From Chiua virens (lineage: Eukaryota; Basidiomycota; Agaricomycetes; Boletales; Boletaceae): 64,000 bases of DNA. Positions 35,116 through 47,879 of this stretch are shown here, one piece after another (the first letter of the stretch is position 1; every line of letters starts with the position of its first letter). The stretch is taken from contig JAHNUO010000031.1 of assembly GCA_019787685.1 (NCBI GenBank), forward strand, positions 124,001 to 188,000. Direction: 5' to 3'. The translations under genes were made by a program, and so were the position numbers. The notes beneath the pieces are model-generated. The model had not been told where the DNA came from, made no database searches, and worked only from the letters and a program-made list of their open reading frames with translations.

Positions 35116-37456
35116 TCACTGGTTCTTGTAAACGGTCTGGACCAACATGTCAGCACCACCACACGACCAACCCGCACACATCTGCGTACCTTGATCTCCT
35201 GCTCAAAGTGTTTCGCGACCTTGCTCCGTTGCACCTTCTGCGCAGCAGTCACCAGCCCATTCTCGGGCGTCCACTCCTCCGCCGAAAGAATCACCGCTTC
35301 CAGCATCTCCATCGACTTAAAGTCGTTGTTCTTGCCCACCAATTGCATTCCTTCAACACCAAGCCTTGCACCGCCTTTTCGTGGCACAAATGAGAGAGCG
35401 ACGCGTTCGCATCCACACCCGGCAGCGGCTTTTGCTGCACGGCGTGGCGCAGGTTGACCTCATGCGGAATGATGATTCCAATGGGCTGCTTGGCCTCGGC
35501 AGAAGCGTGAACGCAAATGTTCGACACCAGGTTGCACGACTTGTACTGTCGCTTCGAGACGTTCCAGCGCAATATACTGCACCACATCACCGTCAGAAGC
35601 AGCGCATCCATATAGAACCCGCGCAACGTACCTCGCCGCCTTGCAGCTTCACCAAGTTCTTGATCCTGCACGACGTTATATAGAATCCGCGGTTCCAAAA
35701 CGCCGAATCGTAACTCACCGATCAATCACACTCAGCGTCCCGTCCGGATTCCACTGTCCGACATCTCCCGTTCTCAGCCACCCGTCCTCGGTAAAGATCG
35801 TCTTGTCCTCGTTCAAGTCAGGTCGCTTGTAATACCCCTTGGTCACCGCAGGGACCCCTGATACAAACCTCGCCCCGAGGCGGGTTCCCCGTCGCCTGGT
35901 ACCCCGCGTCGGGGACATCAATCAACTTGATCTCGATACACGGCGACGGAAGCCCAACAGCACCATACTGCATCAACTCGGGTGGCAGCACAGCGCACAT
36001 CGCACACGATTCCGTCATGCCATAACCTGCAGCTTTTCTCAATCCTCCTTCCCACATCTCAAACAGGAAACTTACCTTGGAGTACCGTCACCAGGGCCAG
36101 GGACAAGAATTCCTGCGTTTCGCTGCTCAGGGCTGCGCCACCACTCATCGCAAGACGAAGACGTCCACCCGTCGCCGCCTTCACAGCCCTCAGCACAGAT
36201 GCGTCCACGATATCGGACAGTACAGGAATCTGGGCCTTCTTGACGGCGATGGCAGCGTAGAAGACGTACTTCTTCCACCCACTCGCATTCACCTTGGCGA
36301 GAATACCCTTGCGAATCATTTCCCAAACCTGTGGCACCCCGACGAGGATCGTGGGCCTAAACTCTGCAATGTCACCCTTGGAATTCCGAACCGAAGCATC
36401 CGTCAGCGTCTTGACACGTCCGTATCCCGTCTTCATCCCACAAGCATACAACGTTATTTCCACCACGTACTCCAAGATATGTGCAAGAGGAAGGTACGCG
36501 AGGAACGTGTCATCATGACGGAGGTGGTGCCCCAGCAGATGGTAGACACCCCCAATCGAGGCCACCACGTTTCCGTGCGTAAGCACGACACCCTTGGGCG
36601 CGCCTGTACTGCCACTGGTGTACATAATCATCGCCACATCGTCTGGCGTAGGTTTTCGAGGTTCTAGGATTTCTATTGGTTGGTCCTTGCCAAGTGTACG
36701 CAATTGTTCTATCGAAGTCACGACGATGTCGTTACGGGTATCACGAATTTGGTTGAGCGACGTTGACTTGGCATCGCCGTCGTAGACGACCAACCGAATA
36801 GACGGCGTATCCTTGATAACACGTGCCAAGGTAGGGAGGAGCTCCGCATTGGTGAAGATACCAACACAGTTGGGCTCGTTGAGTGAGTGCGTGAGACCAG
36901 CCTCGCCGAGGGTATCGTAAGCAGTCGCCACAATCGTCGAAATTGCCATACACGCATGCGACATGAGCTGCCAATTCACACTACATTGCAGAAGAAAACC
37001 AAATGAGCCCCCAGCCCAAGCGCACAAGACCCGAACAACACACCTCGTCTGCGCATAAATGTTGAACACGTCCTCCTTGCCAATGTTGTGATGCAACAAC
37101 CCCCGCGCCAACTCCGAGACTTGGGTCTGAACGTCGGTGAAGCTGAGATATTGGTATTCGCTCAGCTCGAAATACTTCCACTTCTTGGTCTCCGTGACTT
37201 CCTTGCCAGCGACCATCTTCTTGACCTCCTTTTCTTCCTCGTGAATCCGCACGGTGGTGCGCCATCCAACAGCGTTGCGGTTGCCGTGCACCCGCGCGGC
37301 GTACGCGATAACGTCCGGAATCACGTCGATACCTTCAAAAGGCCGCGTCACGAGTTTTTCAGAGGCGATTGCCAAGCGACGTACGGCGCCCTCGCCGTCA
37401 GAGGGCACGACGACGGAGCCTTTGCCGAAAAAGTTGCTCTTGGTGGTGAAGTTCAT
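35116..37456 (-). CDS. Long-chain fatty-acid CoA ligase, frameshifted in its 3' third
   Basis: ATP-dependent activation of long-chain fatty acids, FAA1/FAA4 type, ANL superfamily. The start is ATG 37456 (MNFTTKSNFF); the last exon after an intron encodes TVYKNQ and TGA 35116-35118. Motifs are MYTSGSTGAPKGVVLTHGN near 36,600 (phosphate loop), YLPLAHILE, YGMTESCAM near 36,020, GWLRTGDVGQWNPDG near 35,770, then KNLVKLQGGE and YIALERLEA. Three one-base problems occur: an extra base near 35,850 (between RGP and AVTKGYYKRP), an extra base near 35,549 (LEA to YKSCNLV) and a missing base near 35,344 (KECN to VGKNNDFKS). The residues on each side are well conserved, so I suspect sequence errors more than decay. 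It is followed by the Rho4 gene on the same strand. Confidence 0.88.
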
Positions 37457-40115
37457 AGAGGTCGCTTGACACAGCCTTGGCCGGGCCCACTTTAAAAGAC
37501 CCTGGAATCACGTGTCTCGCCATCTTCAAGCTCTGGGCACATCAATGGATCCAACCTAATGCGACTTCGGCTGAGGCGTTCCGTCATGCATTCATGATCC
37601 AGGCTCGGTGGATGTCAAGGAAAAAAAAGACACAACATGTGCCTAAGTCCTCCTCGACAAGCCGAATTATAATCTCCGATTGAAATATCGGTTGATCCGG
37701 TATCAATGTTGCTGATATTTGGATCTCCGATCAAATCTCCGGCTTCCCCAAGGGCCACTCCGAGTTGGGATGAGTTCTTTCATGTTCGATACTAAGTCGA
37801 TGGCAAGTGAAACATGGCAATTAATGGCGTACGTTTGCAGCATCATTTCCGAGACTTCAAGTTGGAGAATCTACCCGCCTTCAAGTTCAGGTTTGCGGTC
37901 ACTACGGAGGAGACAGTCGTCGAAGTCGGTGGCGTCCAAAGACCATGGAAGGACGGTCGGTATTCTGGGAGTTCTGGGAGCCTCCACCACGCCATCTGCG
38001 ATGATACCCGAAGACCAATGTCCGCGTTCTTCGTGAATGAAAGCCTAGGCCCGAATGATCCAGTACCATCGTCATGACATCCTGCTACCGATGCCATCGG
38101 TCGTCACATCCGCGCGTCGCCTCAAGCCTAATATTCTCTTTCATCAGATCAGCGAAGGGATGAGCCACTCACGGTGGCGACTTTGCAGGGTCCCGTTCCA
38201 TCTCCTATCAATACATCCCTGCCCGCCAAACATTGTTGCCCCGAAACCAACAGTTGACTTGCCCCATCTATAATCGATCCGCTTCGCGAATGCTTGTCCA
38301 CATTCAATCATATCTGGTGATCCCTTGAACGTGATCAGCCCTGGACCATGCACCCGCTTAACGATATTCAAACCCAACTTTGCCACAAACTGCGCATTTT
38401 CCACTCATCATTTCCTTGTTAAAGTGACTTTCGCTTTGTCCAAAACTCGCGTCAAGGGTCGTATTGATGGTTATTGTCATTTCTTCCTGGGGACCTATCG
38501 TATCCACAATCTCGCCTCCCCGTGCCGTGCCCTGGATCCATAAGAGCGCACTCCGTCCGCGAAAACACGTCCAGTTTGTATAGCCAAAGAAAGTTTCATG
38601 AGAATCGGACTATATTCTTCTCCGACGCATTGATGGCGCAACAACCACGAGGCGGCGGAAAACTCGACGCGATATGAACGTCCTTGTCCGAAATTGTCAA
38701 GTAATGTGCGCCCAGCCTTCTCCGCCAGGAATTCTCTTCAAAGAGACCCTACGCAACGTTCTTTCGACGACGCGGACAACGACATCCCTCGTACGATGAC
38801 AAGCGGGTTGCGGGTAGCCAGACAACACGCACATCGTCTGTGGCGTAGCGTCCTTCGTTTACGTAGGCACTCCTATGCTTCTTCGATCCCTTGGATGACC
38901 ACCCCGTGGTGGCAGGTCGTTACCACATCGGCAGGAACGAGATACGTTTGGTTCCAAAGATCTTCTCTGATAGGTATCCAGGCCGATATGTATGTGTCAT
39001 GTGGACGAAACAATGCCGCAAGCTCGTGGCCAAACACTTCTCGAACGTCACTTGACCATGGATTCCATTGGTGACTGCAACACGTTTCGGGCGCGGATCA
39101 TCGAGGCGGAACTGAAGGGACGGTGTGGCAACACATGCCGTGTCGCGATCCGAAATGACATTGATCACGATGGCGGAGGAGGGGGGCATGAACAAGTCCT
39201 TGTCTCGACACGTACGCAGTTTTAATTCCATATCATCACTTACGGCGATACACGCACATGACCCTCGGCGCACGTGCTAGAACCGTGCGACGCGTCCTTT
39301 GACTGCCACGCACACGCACTAGCTGAAACGTGAAGCTAAACACGGGCTGCGATAACACACGAACAGATCCGCGTGCCGACGCGAACGCGAACGCGATGAT
39401 CATGGACATAAACCCGCCCGAAGCGGCCAAACCACTGTCCCTGAAAAGGAGAAGAAAGCAAGCGCAAAAAACGGAAAGAACCTACTAGCGAAATAGATTG
39501 TGGGCGACATTGAAACGTACGAAATCAGACACCTCGAAACTTGACATGTTAGACTACGCCCGCACGTGACCTATGCATCGTGTTATGATTGACCCCGGAC
39601 ACCAAATCATGTCAGATCGGGTGAGATCGTTCGTCCACATACTACGTGTGCCCCCATTTCTGGCTTTATGATGACGCCACGTCCCTTAGAACAAAGGCCA
39701 ACTTAGAACCTTACAAGTAAAATGAGACGGGATTCCCGTACATCCGATGTATACAAGACAAGGTTTTATGATCGTGGAATACGGACGTCGGAACCACCGA
39801 CCTGCTTCCGTCATCTCATCCTCCAGACCAAATGTCGTCGTGTGCGCCCACGGGAGAGCTGGTTAGTAGGCTTGTTTGAAACATCTATCATGTATCAAAC
39901 ATGTCATGCAATTGATTATACCGCACATCGGCGTATAGTTGTACTACTACAACACAAAACGAGAACAACATGTAGCCAGCGAATAATCCTACTGATCGCG
40001 CTATGATAATGCTCGAGACGTACGCTACAGAATATCAGAAAAAAAGCGAACAAAAGATGGTGTGAAAAAAGAGAAAAAAAAGACATAATCTAGCCGAGAT
40101 CAGATCTTCAACAAA
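37457..40115. other. Gene-poor stretch with uncertain coding fragments
   Basis: No gene could be built. Minus-strand pieces have coding character: a possible start at 39,545 (MSSFEVSDFVRFNVAHN), a hydrophobic block SGGFMSMIIAFAFAS near 39,400, MELKLRTCRDKDLFMPPSS near 39,220, a block with DTYISAWIPIREDLW near 38,980, and KSTVGFGATMFGGQGC near 38,240. They do not join in one frame and I recognise no family. They may be one damaged membrane-protein gene or two fragments. The promoter of the acyl-CoA synthetase must lie just above 37,456. Confidence 0.3.
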
Positions 40116-41594
40116 TCAAAAGAGCCCGGGTTCGAACAAGGGCACGACCATGTTTTCGCGGTTCGTCACATCAATACCGCGGAAGTACCCTTGAGAGAAT
40201 ACAACCGTCAGCGTCCTGAGAAACGAGCACAAGACCCTCGGAAATGGCTTACTTGGGGAAAGGTAATACCACAGGACCGTCCCTTGCACAAAGTTTTCGA
40301 GCGCGTGCAGGTATCGCGCCAGCTCCCGATCGACATCAGCGCCAAACGACGGCAGCTGGTTCTTCAATTCAATATAATGCTCCACGCGCTCAGCGAGCAT
40401 GTCCGTCAAGATATCGATGGCCGCTTGCAGGCCAACGTTTCGTTCGTGCATGATACAAAACACCAGGTTTTGGTAATCGCCGTCAGACTGTTCTTTCTAT
40501 AATAGCACGATCCCCGTCAGCGCATCCATCGGAGACAACCCGCCCACAAGACGCACATTAAAGGAACACAGATCCTGTTCGGAAGAAAGAATCAGCCACG
40601 GGTTGTATCAACGGAGAACGGAGACCAACATTAGGCCACGTCATAAGGTCAGTCGTCGCATCGGACATTGCTTGTATAATGGGGTTCGCGAAGACTTCGT
40701 CTGGGAGTTCCAAGTCCAGCGAGTACTCAACCATTGCTATGGGAGCCATGTCAATCAACAGATTGCCGAATGCGTGAGGATAAGCCCGAACCTTCGACCA
40801 TGGCGCCGCCGATGGTAGCACGCCGCATGAGAATAAATTCTTCCACAGTCGGAATACGGTCCTGAGACCGATTCCGTGACTGAGTGACTTGTGAATCACT
40901 CCACTGTTGGAAAGCACGGATAAAGCTGTGGAAATAGGTTAGAAACCGTGAACAGGTACGCGGACAAGATTGAATACCGTTTGTAGGCGCCTTGGGTAGA
41001 GGTTTCACGAAAGCGGCCAAGGATGCTGTAAATGATCCTTAATTTACGTCATGAGATCATGATGGCCAAAAATGCTTACTCGTATAACATGGCAGCATAG
41101 GGATATTCTGGGCGAGGTCCGTCAGGATTAGCCACGACGGCCATAGACACGTCATGTCCTGCCTGAACAGCATCGGGTTTGGACTGAAGGTCACCCTCAT
41201 CCGACAGGTCATCGGTCTAATGCGGTGTCATGAGATCAGTGAATAATACATGCCCTGCGATAAGCTTACAGAAAATGCCCAAAGGAAGAATATGAGACAG
41301 GTGGTAAGGTGAGTTAGGTCCGCGTCAGGGAAGCTAAGGGCAGCAAACAGGTCGAATTTCCCATAGTTTATAAACTTGGATCGTTTCCGGTCATCGTACA
41401 AACGTATGCTGCGAACGAACGTCAATCACAAGTTCGGTGCATAGAGAAGGTAGGAATGCGAACCTATTGAACCAAGCGCGAGCTGCGTGATCGGCCGTGG
41501 CTTGGTGATCATTCACTCGTAGTTCACATACACGGCCAGTAATGGCAGAGAGATCTTTAAGACAGAACTGGGAGGGGAGAGAATCGAACATCAT
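40116..41594 (-). CDS. Sesquiterpene synthase (class I terpene cyclase)
   Basis: Cyclises farnesyl diphosphate to a sesquiterpene, basidiomycete Cop type. The start is ATG 41594 (MMFDSLPSQF); the stop is 40116-40118. Nine exons splice cleanly to about 343 residues, the usual length. Motifs: TDDLSDEGD (Asp-rich DDxxD, about residues 92-96) preceded by the helix LTTCLIFFLWAFS; effector region RRATIGG; NDLCSFNKE (NSE triad N-S-E, about residue 233) formed across two introns; SPRYF with the C-terminal Arg-Tyr pair, also made by splicing. One exon, encoding DLCSFN, is 18 nt. All metal-binding residues are present, so it is likely active. The product cannot be predicted. No P450 or other tailoring gene is visible nearby, and unlike several neighbours it has no frameshift. 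Confidence 0.93.
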
Positions 41595-44500
41595 TAGAGA
41601 TTAAAGGAATAGAGGAGCGAAGAGATGTTGGTACAGCTCAGACTCGCTGAGGGTGGTTGGAGTATGGTGCTGGGGGAGAGGATGGCACTGCGATCCGGCC
41701 CTTCTTATGCAAAATATCAACGATATCCGAAGGCAGGCCTTCCAAACGAAGGTTAACATTAAAAGACATATATTAAATTTGAGGAGACAACACCGACCGA
41801 CATGGTCGCTAGTGCCTTGAGCCTCATCACGACACATATTACACGTGAAGAAGACCCAAGGACACCGCGTTGTTTGCCATCTCGGTAGCTCGCCAAACAA
41901 CCGGCCACACCTTGGAGATAAGATTGACAAACCTGCCGACAGCGCCTCTACTGCTTTTGCTTAGTTAGACTCGAACCGAATGCTTGCAACATGAAACCTT
42001 AACCCTGAAGTGCCGAAAAGATGCCGATGTGACACCATTATTCCGAGTGCGCATCGCGTTCTAACCGGGGATTGGCGCAGCCCAAAGTCGCCATCCTGTG
42101 AACAAGATCGCAGAGTGGATCTCGTTCAAATCCATCATGGAATTCACAGGATTGTCTCAGACGTCCAGGTCCCCCGAGTGCACAGCCGTTGCGAACGTAC
42201 CTGACCTTGGGGTAAAAAAAACTGTTCAAACGGGACCAGGCGGGTTGGCGGAACGTGCCACCAAAATGCCTACTAATCAGTGTTGAAGTGGATCGAGCTA
42301 AGTGGAAATTTGAACACGTACGGAAAAGTACGGGTCTGGCGAGCCGTTTCTTTGGAACGCGTAACGGCAACGCGAGGACACGAGGCCAGTGTAGCAATGC
42401 AAACGTGTTCATGACGTGCACATACGGCGGCATTGGCCTGCAAGTGCATGCAATAGCATGGAAGTCTATTATCTCATTTGGACTGCCATCGACACCTGTC
42501 AAAGTTGCGCTGACCTGGTATGTCTGTCTCATTAATTCATGTTCACCGAGTGTCTATGACTCAAAAAAATGACGCACGGTGGACTCGGACCGTGGTTGCG
42601 ACTCCGTGCGTCGCTCGATCGGCTCCATCGCAATCAGCAAGCTTTGAACTGTTCACCACTGTCCGCTCGAAGGAATCCAACAAGGTATTAGCACAATAAC
42701 GAGGCGAGAGCACCACTGGCATGACCACCTTGAATAGCAAGGTGAGGGTCTTGGCCAGTAGTGAGACTAGCACTAGACTCGGAGTTACGCCACCGGCACC
42801 ACAATTCCAACAGCCGCTCTCTAGTGAACGTTTGAACACTTGCCCAATTCTGGATCCACTGAATCCTCGTGATTGATCATTTACGCAGCAGCTCGAACAG
42901 CTAGTATTACAGGAGGGCACAGATTCGGCGCCACGCGTGAAACAATCATGCCACACGACTCAGCGTGAGGACGTCAACGTGCGACTGCCGGGCATTCCTT
43001 CGAGGCACCGCACCTTTCCAGGTCACCGCATTTCAGGTCAACGTTGACAACGTTGACGGCTCGGGTGCAATGCGTCTACGAGTCTGGCTGAGCAAGTCCA
43101 ATCTAAATCAACATACCAGCCATTTTTCCATCGGAACGACCAACAGGATAGCCAAATGGATCGAAATAGCTTTTGCCAAAAAATAGCCATGACGACAGCA
43201 TTCTCCACTCAATCTTGGTGTCCAATTGCCCAAGTTTGGTTCGTGCGCTCAACCACTGGCAGGGGTCGGTACCGCCGCTCACATCGCGAATGTCCCCTTT
43301 TCATTGCATGATGCATGGGGAACCAAATGTGGCAGCACCTGTGGCAGCTTGGTCGCGCTTAGCGGGTCCTTGCTGTCAAAAGGTTACTCAGGGTACCCCA
43401 AAACTGCCGGCATCTCTATGCGTGTCCGACTCTGCCAAGGCTCGTAAGTTGTATTGACATGCACACGTGCGGAAAATTTTGTCCATCTACATCAGTTCCG
43501 CTGACATTGCTCTCATAGCGTGTGCGATCAATCATATTATATTGAATCCTTTCACTGCCGAGGCAGTGTGACGAGGCCCAACAAGGGGACCTCAGGGGGC
43601 GCTGGTACGTCCTCGTAGTCCGCGTCTCTCGCACGAGAATGACCCCTTTGCGGTAACATTTTCTTGAACGCCTATCATACCCGGGCCGCTCTCTCACAGA
43701 AAATAAGCTCATGGCGTGCAGGTTATCATAACCACTATCCCAAGTGCTGTATGCTGGAAATCAGATTGTCCAGACCAGCATAACATTGTGAAAACCCACG
43801 GTACTAGTGTTACCTCCCATGGCTGTGAATCGAAAACGCACCGCTTGCCATCCTGATCTCTCATCCATTGATTCACCTACAGCAGCGGCTCTCATCCGGA
43901 TGGATACCTTGCCGGTTGTTTTGGACGCCCACTGGTATGACGTGGCTGCAACCGTGAGTGTGCCCGTCACCGTCGGAGACTTGCACGCATACAGCTAATA
44001 CATTGTCTGAGGCTATTCTCCACTGGCGCCGAACATACATAGTTCGGATCCCGGACAACGCCTATCTTCTTCTGGAATAAATTCACCTCTCAGACTCCCA
44101 GCATCAACTTTCAGCGCCTATGGGCAGCTCGGCAATCCGGTCACCGAGGATCATGGGTCGCAACTCGGCTTGTGACCTCCAGTGAGGTTCCACATTCTGA
44201 GCGCCACGTACTTACCACTGTGCATGCAACGCCTTGGATATCATGGGCGGCGCACCCCGAGCGCCACGTACTATACGCCTCACGTACAACGACATGCAGA
44301 GGAATCATAGCCGATGCATTCCGAGTCTCTCGCCGCTGGTCAGGCTGCAATACCAATATTCTGACACGGGTTTTATGAAACCCTTCTCGCCGAGGATCTG
44401 TTTCACCACCACTCCCGCGATAAAAGCCGTTCGTAAAACGTGTCTGAGCGATATCAGAGGAAAATGAGCAGACGCGCTCATGAAACATGTTTCATACAAC

Positions 44501-46274
44501 TGATCTTCTAGTCACCCGCGCGCAAATTATTTCTTCCCTTCCGCGGAAAAGCGGGCTCAGGGCGATATATTCTTGATGGGCAGGAGAGGACGCTTCGGTC
44601 CGTCATATACTATGGGAGGATATGTTATTTTTGTTTCTGTCCATGCATCATCTGTCCGGACAATGTGGTTGTTTCATTTTATCAATTGCATAACTATTTC
44701 ACCACTCACGTCCCTCTGTCGAAAATTATGTCGCAGTCTAGTCGATATTGGCGACCCTCCAATCCGTGGAGAATGGGGATAGAAACTAGTCCACGTTTGG
44801 CCACCGGGTCCACATATTCTGGCTGGACTGCCACGGATTCAGAACATTCCATAGTATGTAATGCAAGTATGATCAGCCCCATCATGCACGAACCACGCAG
44901 TGTTAGTGACGCTACCTGTCGATAAACGACACACGGGTCAGGGTGTCCGAGGTTCAAGTTGCACACCCACACAACGTACACGTAGATTTGATCACGCACT
45001 GCGCCCGAGAAGGATGCAAACAGAAATGCGCAGAAAAACAGTGACGGAAGGCCGGTACTTGTTGACATGAATCGATCCGAATTGATGAGGACGATCACTC
45101 AAACATACTAGTATACGTTTGGGTGCCTACGCCCATCACACATATCACAAGCGAGTCTTGCCAGGATTAGATTGAATAGTGGGAGCAGATCGTGGGATAA
45201 GGTTCGTTCGTTGCGCGTTATCATTGAGAAGCGGGAACCGAATAAGCTTGCGCCCGTCCCGGCGGTAAGTGCGCCCCGGTGGTATCCACGTTCCGACGTT
45301 CCCCCATTAACGTCCTCAATATCACCAAGCAGCATTTAAATGATTAATGAAGGGCGCCGCGACGCCACTGTAAGTGTAGTAAAAAGGTACAACCAGACAA
45401 GGCAACACCCCACGGTCAATCCCGGCATGTGGAGACGGAGAGACCTAGAAGGTTCGGAAGGGGAAGCGCAATGCTGTGTCTGTACATCACATCAAACCAG
45501 TTTACGCCATCTGCACAATCAAGTAACCGAACGAGGCAAGTATGAGCCAGACGGATATGTCGTTGTGTTGAGTGACCGACACGTCCTGTTCTCTTTATTC
45601 GGTGTATTTATTGATGTCATGATCGCTGACCAACTGACTGACCTCTGCGTTTTGGGGTACGAATGACGACGCTATCATGGGTGCAGGTAATCAATCAACC
45701 AAGACCGATAAACGGGCACACGATTACAACTTGTGCTTATCTGAGATCATGGCAACGAGATGGTGTCTGTCGGGCGTGGTTGTTCACCGACGCTACGCCA
45801 CCGACGGCATATAATGTGTCATCGCGATGGAAAATGTTAGCACTAGGTTCGCAGACGATGATATACTTAGCAGTGCCGTGGTGGTCTGAACCTCCTATAA
45901 TGTAATTATCACAATTGCACAGGCCAAGCGGCGCAGTTGATCATCGCTCGGGTTATCTTCGAGTTGTAGAAGCCGGTGTCTCGAAAAGGATTGATCCCGG
46001 CTGATGGTTGTGAACAGCCTGGATCATCCTAGTGTCCCTGTGAGGAATACCTCCGGTGTCAATGCACCCACCGATCTTCTGATCTCGAAATTTACAGGTT
46101 GACCAAGCGGTTTATGACGTCACGAAAGGCTTCCTAGTTGAGATATCTCCATGCAGCGAGCCCCCGAACATATCCACGACACAAAGAAGTCAGGGTGAGG
46201 ACTGATGGATAAACACGGCTGCTGTTGATTGCGTGGTACAGTCATGAAATGATAAAGGCATGCTTTTGAGCCGT
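41595..46274. other. Gene-poor stretch of about 4.7 kb
   Basis: No confident gene. Possible pieces: on the minus strand, ATG 45070 begins a good signal-peptide-like sequence (LPSLFFCAFLFASFSGA) followed by a GTGCGT...CGACAG intron at about 45,001-44,932 and an open exon to about 44,706; near 43,970 a block with TLTVAATSYQWASKTTGK runs to a stop at 43,761. On the plus strand 42,965-43,440 is partly open. None shows a domain I recognise. Part of 41,600-41,800 should hold the terpene synthase promoter. Confidence 0.35.
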
Positions 46275-47327
46275 CTATTTCGTTGCGTCCAAGAACCTCT
46301 TCTCCGCTTCCTTGAAATTGATGACGTTCCAAATCGCGTTGAGGTACTGTTCGTGCGTGAGCAACCGAAGTCCTACCATAGACGATGGGACTTACGTCGG
46401 CCTTGACGTTGTGGTACTTTGCACGCGATACCAATCAGATGGATTTAATGTACGCCCACCGACACTCACCTGGAGGTAAAACGCCTGCAAAAAAGAGCGG
46501 TAAGTAAATAATACATGCACAGCATCCATACGTACATGCTCCCAAATATCCACGCCGAGGATGGGTAGGTGTGCTGAAAATGGTGCATCAACTTCCGATC
46601 TGCCCGCACTGAAACAGCCCAACGTACAAATCAAAGGGTCCTGGTTCGCAGTCGTCACGATTTCCAGCTTCTTGGTCGCCGCATTGTATCCCTACGACGA
46701 AAAAAGGATACGAACGTCAACGTTTTCTCTCCATGCGACGTAAAAAAAAACTCACGAGCCAACCCCACCCACTACCCTGAATAGCAGCCGTCGTTGCAGT
46801 TAAACTTGCTCCTAAACGCCTCGACAGACCCAAAGTCGCGCTCCAACGCCTCCTTCAAAGGTCCATCCACAAGCTTGCCCCCATCCTTGTTTGCGGGGGA
46901 CAAATTAGTCCAAAACAGCGAGTGGTTGATATGACCTAGGTCATACAATTCATCTCCCCGCGTCCGAAAAGGACAACGCCACCCACCGCCGCCGTTAAAC
47001 TTGAGCGCCGACTGCAATGCAATCTTTTCCTGCACCGACGTCGACTCAGCATACGCCTTTTCAGCCGCGTTCAAGCCGTTGACGTATCCCTGGTGGTGCT
47101 TCGTATGATGCAACTTCATGATTTGCTCCGAAATATGGGGTTCGAGTGCCTGCATTTAACGTTAGCGTGAAGGCGACTCGAGCGCACCCGGACGTGTACC
47201 GACGCACGTTGTACTCGTAGGGCAGGTCGGGAAGCGTGTGGACCGAGGCGACGCTGCCTGTCAATGGTCTGGCAAATGCACGCTTGAGAGCCGGCCTCAG
47301 CGCGATCCTAGTAGCGATGGACAACAT
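46275..47327 (-). CDS. sod2: Mitochondrial Mn-superoxide dismutase, one frameshift
   Basis: Converts superoxide to hydrogen peroxide and oxygen in the mitochondrial matrix. ATG 47327 opens a basic, Arg-rich presequence ([20 protein letters not shown]), then LPDLPYEYN. Metal and fold residues: [13 protein letters not shown] (His ligands), [11 protein letters not shown] made by splicing over 46,9xx, VDIWEHAFYLQ (Asp and His ligands) across a GTACGT intron, and the end [17 protein letters not shown] with stop 46275-46277. At least six introns. After FRSKFN near 46,798 an extra T on the coding strand shifts the frame; without it the sequence reads [14 protein letters not shown] as expected. Likely a sequence error in a functional gene. 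Confidence 0.92.
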
Positions 47328-47879
47328 ATTATAGAATGGATGAGGAGGTGGTGGTCAATGGGAACTTTGGGAGTACGCCCGGAAACGTGAGGATTGCGCC
47401 CCCTGGATAACGTCATACCCACAATTTTTGATAATTATGTAATTGCTTACATAGCTCACAAGGGAAGATCTTGTAAAACTCTATACCATCGAGTGAAGTC
47501 CCGACTCTGCGGAAAGCACGCGTTGCACATCCGTGTGGACAAGTAGAAATCACAACTCAAGCTTATATCCTTACATCTTTAATCCTCCATCAGATTATGA
47601 ACTAGCTACTTCAAAGCAACATCCGAAAGTGTGCCATCGTCACTGGACGAGATCAAATTGAAACACTCTTATTAACCTATTGGAATAATCACATCTCGAA
47701 CGAAAGAGAGAGAGAGCGAAGAGAGGGGGAAAACCGGATGAAAGCAATAATGATTAGTAAAAGAAAACGAAAACGAAAGAAAGGAGAAAAAAGACAGAGA
47801 AGGGAAAGAATAACATCCAAAAGAAACGAAGGTGAGGAAACGACGGGTGATTCATACACTGGAACAATAAACAACCACT
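47328..47879. other. Intergenic: sod2 promoter and SET gene 3' end
   Basis: Should contain the superoxide dismutase promoter (near 47,340-47,700) and the 3' untranslated region of the SET-domain gene. An A/G-rich run of about 140 bases lies at 47,700-47,840. No other gene seen. Confidence 0.45.

Noticed and set aside
38860..39273. Possible cytochrome P450 next to the terpene synthase
   Set aside because: DKDLFMPPSSAIVINVIS looks faintly like a P450 PERF-side region, but there is no heme-binding FxxGxRxC motif and no ExxR helix in any frame nearby.
40100..40140. GGGTTCGAAC resembling a tRNA T-loop
   Set aside because: It is the coding end of the terpene synthase (FEPGLF), and no cloverleaf can be formed around it.
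45340..45905. Two adjacent plus-strand open frames as a spliced gene
   Set aside because: No conserved motif, weak splice sites and poor codon pattern compared with the sure genes.
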